Assembly (NCBI GenBank): GCA_903907745.1
Contig: CAIVPF010000108.1
Location: 1-55,281, forward strand
Source: an uncultured Cytophagaceae bacterium
Lineage (GTDB): Bacteria > Bacteroidota > Bacteroidia > Cytophagales > Spirosomataceae
Reading direction: 5' to 3'
Length of the DNA: 55,281 nt
How positions within the stretch are numbered: the first letter of the stretch is position 1; each line of letters opens with the position of its first letter. Under the pieces are notes generated by a model. That model made no database searches and was not told the origin of the DNA. It saw nothing but the letters and a program-made list of their open reading frames with translations. The position numbers and the translations under genes were made by a program. Below are positions 16,477 through 25,056 of this stretch, piece after piece.

Positions 16477-16499
16477 GAGGCTTTATCATTTAAAATACC

Positions 16500-16507
16500 T
16501 AAATTTG
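16500..16507 (+). promoter_or_regulatory. -7 promoter box for the nusB operon
   Basis: TAAATTTG, an exact TAnnTTTG match, 35 bp before the nusB ATG. No TTG is seen at -33. Confidence 0.5.
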
Positions 16508-16542
16508 TGATTCAATTTAGTACAAACGCTCTTTAATTTCGG

Positions 16543-17706
16543 ATGGTAAACAGAAGATTACTTCGGGTCAAAGCATTTCAGCAATTATATGCCTTTTGGA
16601 CTCAAGAACGCGCGCAACACCAGTTGGCCTTTGATGAATTAGGGCACATTTTCTTACCTGACCTTTCTTTAATGGTGGCCAAAGAGGAACAAATGCCTCG
16701 TTTGGAAGGATTACGGAAACTAGCCGAAATTCAATTAACCGAATTTTTTCAAGGAATTCCTAGCGAAGAAAGCATCCCCGACGAATCGCTTCTCGCCGCC
16801 AAATCTGTCTTTAAAACCTACCAAAATAACACCAAAAAAATAGCAATCCATTTAAAAAAAGAAATGGTTCTGGAAGTAGAAAAAATCTACCACTCCTATC
16901 TAAAAATACTTTTTTATATCCAACAATTATCGGAAATCGCCAAATGGGACGAACAAAGGCGCTTATTAGAAACACCTTTAAAGACATCCCAATTTTGTCA
17001 AAATAAGGTTTTAGCGATTTTGCCTAAATGGAAGGCACTCCAACAAGCCTTCGCCGATCACCACATTGGCTGGAAAAAGGACGAAGAAACACGCCTAAAA
17101 AAACTATTTATCGAAGCGATTTTAGTCGATGAAACCTTTATAAGTTATTTGCCAAAATCAGGTCAAAACTTTGAACAAGACATCGAAATGATTCGTTATC
17201 TCTTGAAAAACTTTCTGTTAAAACATCCGATGATGGCAGAATATTTTGAGGAAAAAGATTTAAATTGGCATTTAAATAAAGATGTGATTAAAAGTTTGTC
17301 AACCAAAACTTTTAAAGTGGATGCCTTAGAAGATTTAAGTTTACAAGTCTTGGCATTACAATGGGAGGATGACAAACAATTTTTTGAAGACTTATTTGAA
17401 GCTTCGATTGAAATGGATCAGGAATTAAATGCCTGGGTAGGCGATCAAACGAAAAATTGGGAATCCGATCGATTAGCGATGTCCGATTTTATTTTGTTGA
17501 AAATGGCCGTTACCGAGATGATTAAATTTCCGAGTATTCCAGTCAAAGTAAGCATCAACGAATACATTGAATTAGCCAAAAATTATTCGACTCCTAAGTC
17601 GGGCCAATTCATTAACGGTATTTTAGACGTAGTTTCGAATCGCCTAGTTATAGAAAAAGTGATACAAAAATCAGGTCGAGGATTAATCGACATAGCCAGT
17701 AAATAA
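16543..17706 (+). CDS. nusB: Transcription antitermination factor NusB with N-terminal extension
   Basis: 387 residues, more than twice the E. coli length (about 140), as is usual in Bacteroidota. The extreme N-terminus VNRRLLRVKAFQQLYAFW is the NusB/RNA-binding opening. Residues from about 250 onward make the NusB helical domain, with SDFILLKMAVTEMIKFPSIPVKVSINEYIELAKNY and the end FINGILD. The middle (about 60-240) is a helical insertion rich in Lys and Glu of unknown role. NusB with NusE/S10 binds boxA RNA and supports rRNA antitermination. It opens an operon with ytxH, DUF1573, yajC and coaE-EEP, with gaps of 1, -1, 17 and 2 bp. Confidence 0.93.
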   Translation: MVNRRLLRVKAFQQLYAFWTQERAQHQLAFDELGHIFLPDLSLMVAKEEQMPRLEGLRKLAEIQLTEFFQGIPSEESIPDESLLAAKSVFKTYQNNTKKIAIHLKKEMVLEVEKIYHSYLKILFYIQQLSEIAKWDEQRRLLETPLKTSQFCQNKVLAILPKWKALQQAFADHHIGWKKDEETRLKKLFIEAILVDETFISYLPKSGQNFEQDIEMIRYLLKNFLLKHPMMAEYFEEKDLNWHLNKDVIKSLSTKTFKVDALEDLSLQVLALQWEDDKQFFEDLFEASIEMDQELNAWVGDQTKNWESDRLAMSDFILLKMAVTEMIKFPSIPVKVSINEYIELAKNYSTPKSGQFINGILDVVSNRLVIEKVIQKSGRGLIDIASK

Positions 17707-17707
17707 T

Positions 17708-18007
17708 ATGAGCAGATCATCAAGAACCCTTTGGGCATTCATCGTAGGCGCCGCTGCCGGCGCTGTGGTGGGAATTTTGTATGCCCCAGACAAAGGAGAA
17801 AACACTCGGAATAAATTGTATTTCAAATTAAACAAATACCGGGATGAGTTAAAACAACTGATCAACGACATCGTGGACGGAAAGGAAATCCCGGAATCCA
17901 TGGCCAAATCAGAAGGCAAAAAAGTAGTCAATGACACCAAAGTCAAAGCCGAAAAATTGCTCGAAGACGTAGAAAAAATGATGAGTCAAATTAAAACTAA
18001 GCCATAA
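17708..18007 (+). CDS. YtxH domain-containing membrane protein
   Basis: 99 residues. One membrane helix near the N-terminus (LWAFIVGAAAGAVVGILYAP, about 8-27) is followed directly by the family signature PDKGENTRNKL and a charged helical tail rich in Lys and Glu. The YtxH/gas-vesicle-like family is widespread and associated with envelope stress in Firmicutes; there is no defined activity. It starts 1 bp after the nusB stop and its stop overlaps the next ATG (TAATG), so translation is coupled on both sides. Confidence 0.85.
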   Translation: MSRSSRTLWAFIVGAAAGAVVGILYAPDKGENTRNKLYFKLNKYRDELKQLINDIVDGKEIPESMAKSEGKKVVNDTKVKAEKLLEDVEKMMSQIKTKP

Positions 18008-18453
18008 TGCACATGCGTGTATTAGTCCTTTTGATTTCAATCTTGTTCGTTTCCTGTGAAAACAAGCAAAAACAACAAGCCTTGAATGACTCCGAAAAAA
18101 CGATTCCTTTGGATTTACGTCCTTCCGGGGAAAAGCGTCCGATTATGGAATTTGACCAACCCTTAGTCTATTTAGGTCGCGTCACCCAAGGAGATTCCGC
18201 ACGTTATACCTTTCAATTCAAAAATAAGGGGAATATGCCCTTGAAAATCATTTCGGTGAATGCCTCTTGCGGGTGTACAACCCCAAAATGGAGCCAAGAA
18301 TTGATTCAACCCGGTAAAAAAGGCTTTATCAAAGTAACTTTTAACTCGGCAGGCAAGGAAGGAAAAGTACAAAAAACAATAACCGCCTATTGCAATACCA
18401 TCCCAGCCGATAATACGGTGGGATTTAAAATCGAAGTAATCCCAACTAAATAA
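18007..18453 (+). CDS. DUF1573 lipoprotein
   Basis: 148 residues. The signal peptide ends in LFVSC, giving a lipid-modified Cys17. Residues about 45-148 are a DUF1573 Ig-like (ASH/MSP-type) domain: YLGRVTQGDSARYTFQFKNKGNMPLKIISV, then the signature ASCGCTTP with its paired Cys, and a C-terminal strand set. It is expected in the periplasm, anchored to a membrane. The family is common in Bacteroidota next to yajC, but its function is not established. The start overlaps the ytxH stop by 1 bp. A second in-frame ATG two codons later (MRVLVL) would also give a good signal peptide. Confidence 0.88.
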   Translation: MHMRVLVLLISILFVSCENKQKQQALNDSEKTIPLDLRPSGEKRPIMEFDQPLVYLGRVTQGDSARYTFQFKNKGNMPLKIISVNASCGCTTPKWSQELIQPGKKGFIKVTFNSAGKEGKVQKTITAYCNTIPADNTVGFKIEVIPTK

Positions 18454-18470
18454 ACCTAAACACGTTCCCA

Positions 18471-18773
18471 ATGGTACTTTTACAAGCAAACAACCCACAA
18501 ATCATGCAAATCATTCTTTTCGGAGGAATTTTTGTGGTTTTCTATTTTTTCATGATTCGTCCCCAACAAAAAAAGGCGAAAGAAGCGAAAAAATTTATTG
18601 ATGAATTAAAAACTGGCGACAAAGTAGTCACCATCGGTGGTGCACACGGAAGCGTAGTCAGCATCCGCGAAAAAACCATTTTAGTGGAAGTGGATTCTAG
18701 CAAAGGAGTTCGCATCGTTTTTGAAAAAACGGCTATTTCCAAAGATGCCTCTTCCCGATTAACTGAGGAATAA
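18471..18773 (+). CDS. yajC: Preprotein translocase subunit YajC
   Basis: 100 residues with one N-terminal membrane helix (IILFGGIFVVFYFFMI) followed by the signature RPQQKKAKE and a small cytoplasmic beta domain (LKTGDKVVTIGGAHGSVVSI..TILVEVD). YajC is the accessory partner of SecDF in Sec-dependent export. Length is typical. The gene lies between DUF1573 and coaE, as is common in Cytophagales. No secDF is in the window. Confidence 0.95.
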   Translation: MVLLQANNPQIMQIILFGGIFVVFYFFMIRPQQKKAKEAKKFIDELKTGDKVVTIGGAHGSVVSIREKTILVEVDSSKGVRIVFEKTAISKDASSRLTEE

Positions 18774-18775
18774 AG

Positions 18776-20194
18776 ATGTCCAATAACCTGATCCCGTTTA
18801 TTGGAATTACAGGTGGAATCGGATCCGGCAAATCACTGATTTGTCGGATTTTTTCTTGCCTTCACATTCCGATTTTCGAATCAGATTCCGTAGCCAAACA
18901 AATCATCGAGCAAGACCCTGAAGTCAAAAAAGACATGATCCTTTTGCTAGGCCCAAGCACCTATCAGCAGGGAATTTACAATACAAACTATGTCAAAAAT
19001 CGGCTACGCGAAGAACCCACCCTCGTGACCTCTCTGAACCAAATCGTCCATCCTGCCGTCCGAATGGAGGCCATTCGATGGCATCAGGCCCAACAAAGCC
19101 CCTTTGCCCTATACGAATCAGCCCTATTCACCGCAGAAAATAAACCTGCTTTCATCGACCAAGTCATTGCCATAGAGGCTCCCCTCGCGGATCGAATGGA
19201 ACGCATCCAAAAACGAAACTCCACCGATATGAAACATGTAATCGACTTACAACCAAGCCCCGAACAATACGCCCAATCCGCCGACTACCACATTCAAAAC
19301 GGAAAAAATAACGAGATTTGGCCACAAGTTTCTCAAATTTATCGATCGATCACAGGCAAAGCTTTGCTCATATTATTTTTGATTTTTGGTCTTTTCCCGA
19401 ACCTGCAGGCCCAGGAAATTCAAGTCATGACCTTTAACATTCGCATGGATACGAAATCGGATGGGATCAATCAATGGTCGAACCGAAGCAAGCATTGCGC
19501 CGAATTAATCCAATACCACCAAGCCGATTTCATTGGCATGCAGGAAGCCTTCATCCATCAAATTAAAGATTTAGCGAAAGATCTACCGGCTTATGCTTGG
19601 TTTGGAAAAGGGCGCGATGATGGAAAAGAATCCGGTGAATTTTCTCCCCTATTTTACAATACTAAGAAATTTCGCCTTATCCGTGAGAAAACATTTTGGC
19701 TTTCGGATTCTTGTGATAAAGTTGGCTTCGGTTGGGATGCCGCTTGCCGACGCGTAGTCACCTGGGGTGAATTTCAGGCCAAATCAAGCGGGAAAAAATT
19801 CTACGTCTTTAACACCCATTTCGACCATTTAGGAAAAATCGCACGCCGAGAAAGCGCCAAATTAGTCCTTCAAAAAATCGCTGAAATCGCCGGAAAAAGT
19901 CCGGTCATCATGACGGGGGATTTTAATGCGACACCGGATGATGAGCCCATTCAGATTTTAGTTAATCCTGCGAATCCCAATCGCCTCATCGATGCCGAAA
20001 AAATAAGCGAAAAAGGCCATTATGGCCCATTTAGCACTTTTAATGCCTTTCAAAAAGAACAAGAAGGAAAGCACATTGACTACATTTTCGTAAAAAATGG
20101 ACCCAAATGCATCCTACATAGCACACATACGGAAACCTGGGAAAATAGATTTCCTTCAGACCATTTTCCAGTCAGCGCAATTTTGGAATTATAG
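18776..20194 (+). CDS. coaE: Fusion: dephospho-CoA kinase (CoaE) + EEP-family phosphatase/nuclease
   Basis: One uninterrupted 472-residue frame holding two proteins. Residues 1 to about 193 are CoaE, the last step of coenzyme A synthesis: P-loop GGIGSGKS (13-20), ESDSVAKQI, NQIVHPAVR (88-96) and the C-terminal RNST...ADYHIQN. Residues 196-210 are a hydrophobic run (ALLILFLIFGLFPNL) ending in QAQ, shaped like a signal peptide. Residues about 213-472 are an endonuclease/exonuclease/phosphatase domain with the full metal site: N221, E257, H348, D382/N384, D435, D462/H463. CoaE is normally about 200 residues and ends here; exported EEP proteins normally begin MK-hydrophobic. Here a Gly codon stands where that Met is expected. 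Either a true fusion exists, or the EEP part starts at an internal TTG (19364). The gene is 2 bp after yajC. Confidence 0.88.
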   Translation: MSNNLIPFIGITGGIGSGKSLICRIFSCLHIPIFESDSVAKQIIEQDPEVKKDMILLLGPSTYQQGIYNTNYVKNRLREEPTLVTSLNQIVHPAVRMEAIRWHQAQQSPFALYESALFTAENKPAFIDQVIAIEAPLADRMERIQKRNSTDMKHVIDLQPSPEQYAQSADYHIQNGKNNEIWPQVSQIYRSITGKALLILFLIFGLFPNLQAQEIQVMTFNIRMDTKSDGINQWSNRSKHCAELIQYHQADFIGMQEAFIHQIKDLAKDLPAYAWFGKGRDDGKESGEFSPLFYNTKKFRLIREKTFWLSDSCDKVGFGWDAACRRVVTWGEFQAKSSGKKFYVFNTHFDHLGKIARRESAKLVLQKIAEIAGKSPVIMTGDFNATPDDEPIQILVNPANPNRLIDAEKISEKGHYGPFSTFNAFQKEQEGKHIDYIFVKNGPKCILHSTHTETWENRFPSDHFPVSAILEL

Positions 20195-20215
20195 GTGTAA
20201 ACATTAACTTGCAGT

Positions 20216-22096
20216 ATGGATAATTTTATTGTTTCAGCCAGAAAATACCGACCGAGTACCTTCGATACGGTCGTAGGTCAAAGTCACATCACCACCACCC
20301 TGAAAAATGCGATTAAGTCGAATCATTTGGCCCAAGCATTCCTTTTTTGTGGTCCCAGGGGTGTAGGAAAAACGACCTGTGCGCGCATTTTGGCGAAAAC
20401 AATCAATTGCGAAAATTTACAAGCCGATGGCGAGGCTTGCGGAACCTGTTCATCTTGCCGTTCCTTTCAAGAAAATACATCCCTAACCATACATGAATTA
20501 GATGCGGCATCGAATAATTCAGTAGATGATATCCGAAACCTGATCGACCAAGTACGATACCCTCCCCAATCCGGACGGTATAAAATTTACATCATCGATG
20601 AGGTTCACATGCTTTCCCCCGCAGCGTTTAATGCCTTTTTAAAGACCTTAGAGGAACCACCGTCCTATGCCATTTTTATTTTGGCGACCACGGAGAAGCA
20701 AAAGATTATACCAACGATCCTATCCCGTTGTCAAATTTTCGACTTTAATCGCATTCAATGGAAGGATATGGCAGTCCATTTAGCCTCCATCGCCCAAAAA
20801 GAAAACATCGAAGCAGAACCCGCTGCGCTCGAATTAATATCCATTAAGGCAGATGGCGGTTTGCGCGACGCGCTTTCTATGTTTGATTTAAATGTGACTT
20901 TTTCAACTGACAATGCCCTTCGGCATAAAGATGTCCTCGAGAACTTACACATCCTGGATAGCGATTATTATTTTTCGCTCACAGACCATTTGGTGGCGCA
21001 AAATCACACCGATATTTTGTTGATTTTGGATGAAATCATGCGCAAAGGATTTGATGGACATCAATTCATCAGTGGCTTGATGGAGCATTTACGAAATTTA
21101 CTTTTTGCCAAAGACCCCAAAACCTTGGCCCTCATGGAAGTAAGCGAAGAAACCAGAGCTAAGTTTCAGACGCAGAGCGCGTTAACAACGACCTCTTTTT
21201 TGCTTTCCGGCATGAACATTTGCTCCCAATGTGAAATCCACTACAAGAGCGCTAAAAATCCACGATTACATTTAGAGCTAAGTTTATTGAAGATCAATTA
21301 CTTGCCCTCGGTGTACCAGCCTGCTAGCCCAACAGCCACGGAGGGCGGTGCCGGAAAAAAGTCTGAGTCCCCGCAGGGGACGAACATCGAAGAAAAGATT
21401 TCTACCCCAAATAAAGTAAATCAAAAGGAAAGTGCCGAAACAAAAGCTCCAGCGATGGAGGCTCCGATTGTTCATGAAAACATTTCAGATCAATCGAATG
21501 CAGAAAATTCGGTAATGATTGAATCTCATTCAATCGCAACGGAAACTGATGCAGCCTCACAAGCAAGCCCGTCGACCATAGATGTAAAGCACAATGTTCC
21601 CGAGGCTATTAAACCTGTGGCCTCGACTTCAGGTTTACGAAGTGCTAAAAAATTGGTCGACACGAAACAAGTAAACGAGACACAAAGCGCCCAAAACCTA
21701 GCGAAGCTCTTATCCAAGGACGTCAAAGTAATTTCCTTGGAAGCCCTGCAAATCGAATGGCACAGCTTGGCGCAAAGCTACAAGAAAGCAAATTTGATCA
21801 ATAAGTTTGTGCTCATGGACCGGCCCATCGAATTAAAAGGGAACACCGTACATATCCAAGTAGAAAATGAGGTGCAAGTCCAACAATTCAATGAAGGCAT
21901 TCGCTTGGAAATCTTGCAAGCCTTGCGTAGCTCCATGGAAAATTTTGACCTTGACATCGAATTAATTGTCATTCCACACGACACACCTGATAAGAAAACC
22001 TTGTATACGCAATCAGATAAATACGATTTTTTAACGGCGAAATATCCGCTGCTCGCTGAAATGAAACAAAAACTGGGATTAGATTACGAATTCTAG
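20216..22096 (+). CDS. dnaX: DNA polymerase III subunit gamma/tau
   Basis: 626-residue clamp-loader ATPase. The N-terminal AAA+ part has Walker A GPRGVGKT (46-53), the zinc cysteines C65, C75, C78 and C81, Walker B IIDEVHML (126-133), and the sensor 1/arginine-finger region PTILSRCQ. The helical domain III follows. Residues about 375-500 are a low-complexity linker rich in Ser, Glu, Ala and Lys. The C-terminal region (about 500-626) is a tau-like domain that binds the polymerase and helicase (VHIQVENEVQVQQFNEG). It starts 21 bp after the coaE-EEP stop. Its stop TAG and the stop of the convergent proA gene sit in one 10-bp palindrome (CTAGGCCTAG, 22093-22102). No programmed-frameshift slippery run was noted. 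Confidence 0.96.
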   Translation: MDNFIVSARKYRPSTFDTVVGQSHITTTLKNAIKSNHLAQAFLFCGPRGVGKTTCARILAKTINCENLQADGEACGTCSSCRSFQENTSLTIHELDAASNNSVDDIRNLIDQVRYPPQSGRYKIYIIDEVHMLSPAAFNAFLKTLEEPPSYAIFILATTEKQKIIPTILSRCQIFDFNRIQWKDMAVHLASIAQKENIEAEPAALELISIKADGGLRDALSMFDLNVTFSTDNALRHKDVLENLHILDSDYYFSLTDHLVAQNHTDILLILDEIMRKGFDGHQFISGLMEHLRNLLFAKDPKTLALMEVSEETRAKFQTQSALTTTSFLLSGMNICSQCEIHYKSAKNPRLHLELSLLKINYLPSVYQPASPTATEGGAGKKSESPQGTNIEEKISTPNKVNQKESAETKAPAMEAPIVHENISDQSNAENSVMIESHSIATETDAASQASPSTIDVKHNVPEAIKPVASTSGLRSAKKLVDTKQVNETQSAQNLAKLLSKDVKVISLEALQIEWHSLAQSYKKANLINKFVLMDRPIELKGNTVHIQVENEVQVQQFNEGIRLEILQALRSSMENFDLDIELIVIPHDTPDKKTLYTQSDKYDFLTAKYPLLAEMKQKLGLDYEF

Positions 22097-22098
22097 GC

Positions 22099-23358
22099 CT
22101 AGCGAACTTGCCCCTGCCCTTTTAAAATCCACTTTTCAGTCACTAATTTTTCCAAAGCGAATGGCCCACGGGCATGTAATTTTTGGGTAGAAATACCTAT
22201 CTCAGCTCCCAAATCAAATACACCGCCATCTGTGAAACGCGTCGACGCATTCCAGTACACCGCTGCCGCATCCACTGCCTGTAAAAAGAATTCTGCTTCG
22301 CTCGCATCAGTTGAAACAATCGCCTCAGAATGGCGTGAAGAATACGTTTGGATATGGCCTAAGGCTTCTGCTAAATCTGCGACAACTTTCACTGAACAGG
22401 CATAATCTAAATATTCCCGACCAAAATCTGCCACCTGCGCCACATGTAAGAAAGGGTAATTTTCTTTTTCCAAATAGGCAAAAGCCTCCGGATCTGCGAA
22501 AATAGCCACATTCCATGATTTCATTGGGCCTGCCACCGCCTTTAAAAAAGCAGAGGCCTGTGCTCGATGAACCAAAATCGTATCTAACGAATTACAGACG
22601 GAAGGCCGGGTAACTTTGGCATTTACCACGATATTCACTGCCATGTCCACATCCGCCGATTCCGCCACATAGGTATGACAAACCCCGGCACCTGTTTCAA
22701 TCGTAGGGATCAAGGACTCCCGACGAACCTTTTGGATTAATGCATTCGAACCTCGTGGAATAATCACGTCTACAAAAGAAACCGCCGTTAAAAGCGTTTG
22801 AACAAGCTCCCGATCCGTCGGCATTAAAAGCACTAACTCAATCGGCAATTTAGCCACAAGAAGTGCCTGATGAATCAAAGAAACTAAGATAGAATTCGTA
22901 TGCCAAGCATCCGTCCCTCCACGCAGCACCGCCGCATTTCCTGAACGTAGGCAAAGTGCCGCCACATCTATCGTCACATTCGGACGAGATTCATAGATCA
23001 CACCTACGACACCTAAGGGAACGGCTATTTTTTGCAAATCCAGGCCATTCGCCAAGGTTTTATGCAAAAGCACCTGACCCGAAGGATCGGGCAGCAATGC
23101 TACTGCTCGCACACTCTTCGCCAGATCTTGAATGCGCTCAGAGGTCAAAAGCAATCGGTCTCGCATGGGATTATCGAGGGCCAACTGATCCACATCTAAT
23201 TTATTTTCAGCTAAAATAAGGGACGAATTTGTTTCTAAGAGAGCAGCTAAAGCTTGTAAAGCTTGCCATTTAGAATCAGCAGAAGCCATGGCTAATCGCG
23301 TCGATGCCTTGCGCGTCGCAGCCAATTGTTCCAATAATTTTTCTTCAGAAAATCCCAT
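22099..23358 (-). CDS. proA: Glutamate-5-semialdehyde dehydrogenase
   Basis: 419-residue aldehyde-dehydrogenase-fold enzyme that reduces gamma-glutamyl phosphate to glutamate-5-semialdehyde with NADPH in proline synthesis. Diagnostic ProA stretches: VPLGVVGVIYESRPNVTIDVAALCLRSGNA (113-142), PRGSNALI (201-208), IPTIETGAGVCH (217-228) and the catalytic Cys255 in RPSVCNSLDT. Length is normal. The usual partner proB (glutamate 5-kinase) is not adjacent. It lies 38 bp after the CotH gene start of the convergent layout's other side (CotH stop at 23398, same strand upstream), so it may be read through from that gene or use its own promoter; a GTAATTTGCAG sequence 15 bp before the ATG is a near-match to the -7 box. 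Confidence 0.95.
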   Translation of the reverse strand: MGFSEEKLLEQLAATRKASTRLAMASADSKWQALQALAALLETNSSLILAENKLDVDQLALDNPMRDRLLLTSERIQDLAKSVRAVALLPDPSGQVLLHKTLANGLDLQKIAVPLGVVGVIYESRPNVTIDVAALCLRSGNAAVLRGGTDAWHTNSILVSLIHQALLVAKLPIELVLLMPTDRELVQTLLTAVSFVDVIIPRGSNALIQKVRRESLIPTIETGAGVCHTYVAESADVDMAVNIVVNAKVTRPSVCNSLDTILVHRAQASAFLKAVAGPMKSWNVAIFADPEAFAYLEKENYPFLHVAQVADFGREYLDYACSVKVVADLAEALGHIQTYSSRHSEAIVSTDASEAEFFLQAVDAAAVYWNASTRFTDGGVFDLGAEIGISTQKLHARGPFALEKLVTEKWILKGQGQVR

Positions 23359-23397
23359 GTGCAGAAATTGAACTGCAAATTACGAAAATTTGAGGAT

Positions 23398-25056
23398 TTA
23401 GTTTTGCTTGATCAAGGTTCCCTGAAAAATAGGAATCCCTTTTTGACGAAGCAATATCCAATATTGCCCATTGGCAAAGGATTGAAGACTGAGTGTTTGT
23501 TGGAATATCTCCTGCCCTCCACCCTGATATTCTTCAATAAAAATTCGTTTTCCTTGCACATCCACCACTTCCATTTCCACGGGACCTGATTCCGAAAGAA
23601 AACATTGTACCGTAACCTGCGTTTGCGCAGGATTAGGAAATACCCGTGATTCTGGGGCTTCAGAGCTTGTACCTAGAACAAGAACTTTGAACTGATTTAA
23701 CTGAGAATCTAACCAGCTAAGCCGTTGGGAAATCCAATTTTTTAACCAATTCACATCCTCGACTAAGGATGGAGCGACATAATAATTAGGCCATAATTTT
23801 TTACCAAATAGTGGATATTTGTTAAAATTTCGATTCAAAGGCTCTTTCAACACATTTTGCGTAGAATCGATATAGGCATTTATTCGATCGGCAGTCAAAA
23901 AAGTTTTGCGCATGTCTTTCCATCGCTGGGATGCCAAATTCACGAATGAGGAATCGGTCAATAATTTTCCCCACCAGAAGGGTACTTGGAAAGCATCCGT
24001 TGCCCCAGCAGGCGTCTCCCGTGCCGTAAAAGCCCATCCTTGCGGCTTCCATCCATCTGCATAATCTGCATTCCCCATGGCAATATTAAAATCCCAAACA
24101 GGTCCCATGCTTAATTTTCCGCCTTTGGAATCTTTGTCTTTGTAAAAATAGGTGCTTAATAAATAGCCGTCGACATTACGAACCGCCTCATTTAACAGAA
24201 AATAGTTAACAAAAGATGGCAAATTCATCATCGATTTATAGGCGGATTTAGGATCCGATGGAGCATCGTCATGAAGACTTTTCTCGAAGGTATCCATGTA
24301 ATTTTTGATGTAATTATATTGGGTCGTAGATAAGCTATCGTATTTTGGATACTCAACCTGAATGATGGATTTTTTCGAACTTAATCCGGATCCATAATTA
24401 CTTAACCAGTTTTTGGAGGGCGATCCGCTCGTCTTGTCTATTTTCAACAAATAGCCACCTGTTAGATTATCTCCCGTATTTTCTGTGGGATGCAAACTAG
24501 AAATGGGTACCCGATATTTTCCTTTTTTGATTTTCTCCATCAAAATATAAACGCCTTGATATACATCGTTGATGACTAAATCGACATAGCGCGTCCGAGA
24601 ACCCAGCAAACCCATCTTTATGCCTAGGTATTGCGCGAGTACATCCCGCATGAAGGTTCGATCGTTGTAGGAGGCATTCAATACCCAATCCGACTCTGAA
24701 GGCATTTGAACGAGCGAAGTATCTGTCGATACGCGACCCGTGGAATCCGTCCAAATCTCGATTCCATAAGGCTTTTTGACCAAGCCGGGTAAAAAATAAA
24801 AATCTGCTTGGGAGGTAGAACCCCGAAATTCGACACCTGCCCAAATTTTTAGCGTGGGGCTTCCGCTCAGTTGATTCAAAGCGCCCGGACCTCGGTCAAA
24901 TAAAGAGATTTTCGTGGGGATTTTAGGTTCATCCACGATGGTCTTACCGCGGGTATCGATGCTCAGAATGGGGAGGTTGGATGTACTTAAACTTTGGGCC
25001 CAGGAAAAACTGGAAATGCATATAAAAAATACAATAAACCTAAAAGTCATGCCCAA
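23398..25056 (-). CDS. CotH kinase family protein with T9SS sorting domain
   Basis: 552 residues with a signal peptide (start to SWAQS). Residues about 45-430 are a CotH domain, an atypical secreted kinase fold first known from spore coat protein H: GVEFRGSTS, YLGIKMGLL..RYVDLVINDVYQGVYILMEKIKKG, the GDNLTGGYLLKIDK segment and the acidic GPVWDFNIAMGNADY, where the Asp is the likely metal-binding residue. The last 85 residues (from VFPNPAQTQVTV) are a type IX secretion type A sorting domain, so it should be exported to the cell surface. Its ATG (25056; a second ATG two codons in) overlaps the upstream barrel gene by 17 bp, so the two are coupled. The phosphorylated target is unknown. Confidence 0.9.
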   Translation of the reverse strand: MGMTFRFIVFFICISSFSWAQSLSTSNLPILSIDTRGKTIVDEPKIPTKISLFDRGPGALNQLSGSPTLKIWAGVEFRGSTSQADFYFLPGLVKKPYGIEIWTDSTGRVSTDTSLVQMPSESDWVLNASYNDRTFMRDVLAQYLGIKMGLLGSRTRYVDLVINDVYQGVYILMEKIKKGKYRVPISSLHPTENTGDNLTGGYLLKIDKTSGSPSKNWLSNYGSGLSSKKSIIQVEYPKYDSLSTTQYNYIKNYMDTFEKSLHDDAPSDPKSAYKSMMNLPSFVNYFLLNEAVRNVDGYLLSTYFYKDKDSKGGKLSMGPVWDFNIAMGNADYADGWKPQGWAFTARETPAGATDAFQVPFWWGKLLTDSSFVNLASQRWKDMRKTFLTADRINAYIDSTQNVLKEPLNRNFNKYPLFGKKLWPNYYVAPSLVEDVNWLKNWISQRLSWLDSQLNQFKVLVLGTSSEAPESRVFPNPAQTQVTVQCFLSESGPVEMEVVDVQGKRIFIEEYQGGGQEIFQQTLSLQSFANGQYWILLRQKGIPIFQGTLIKQN

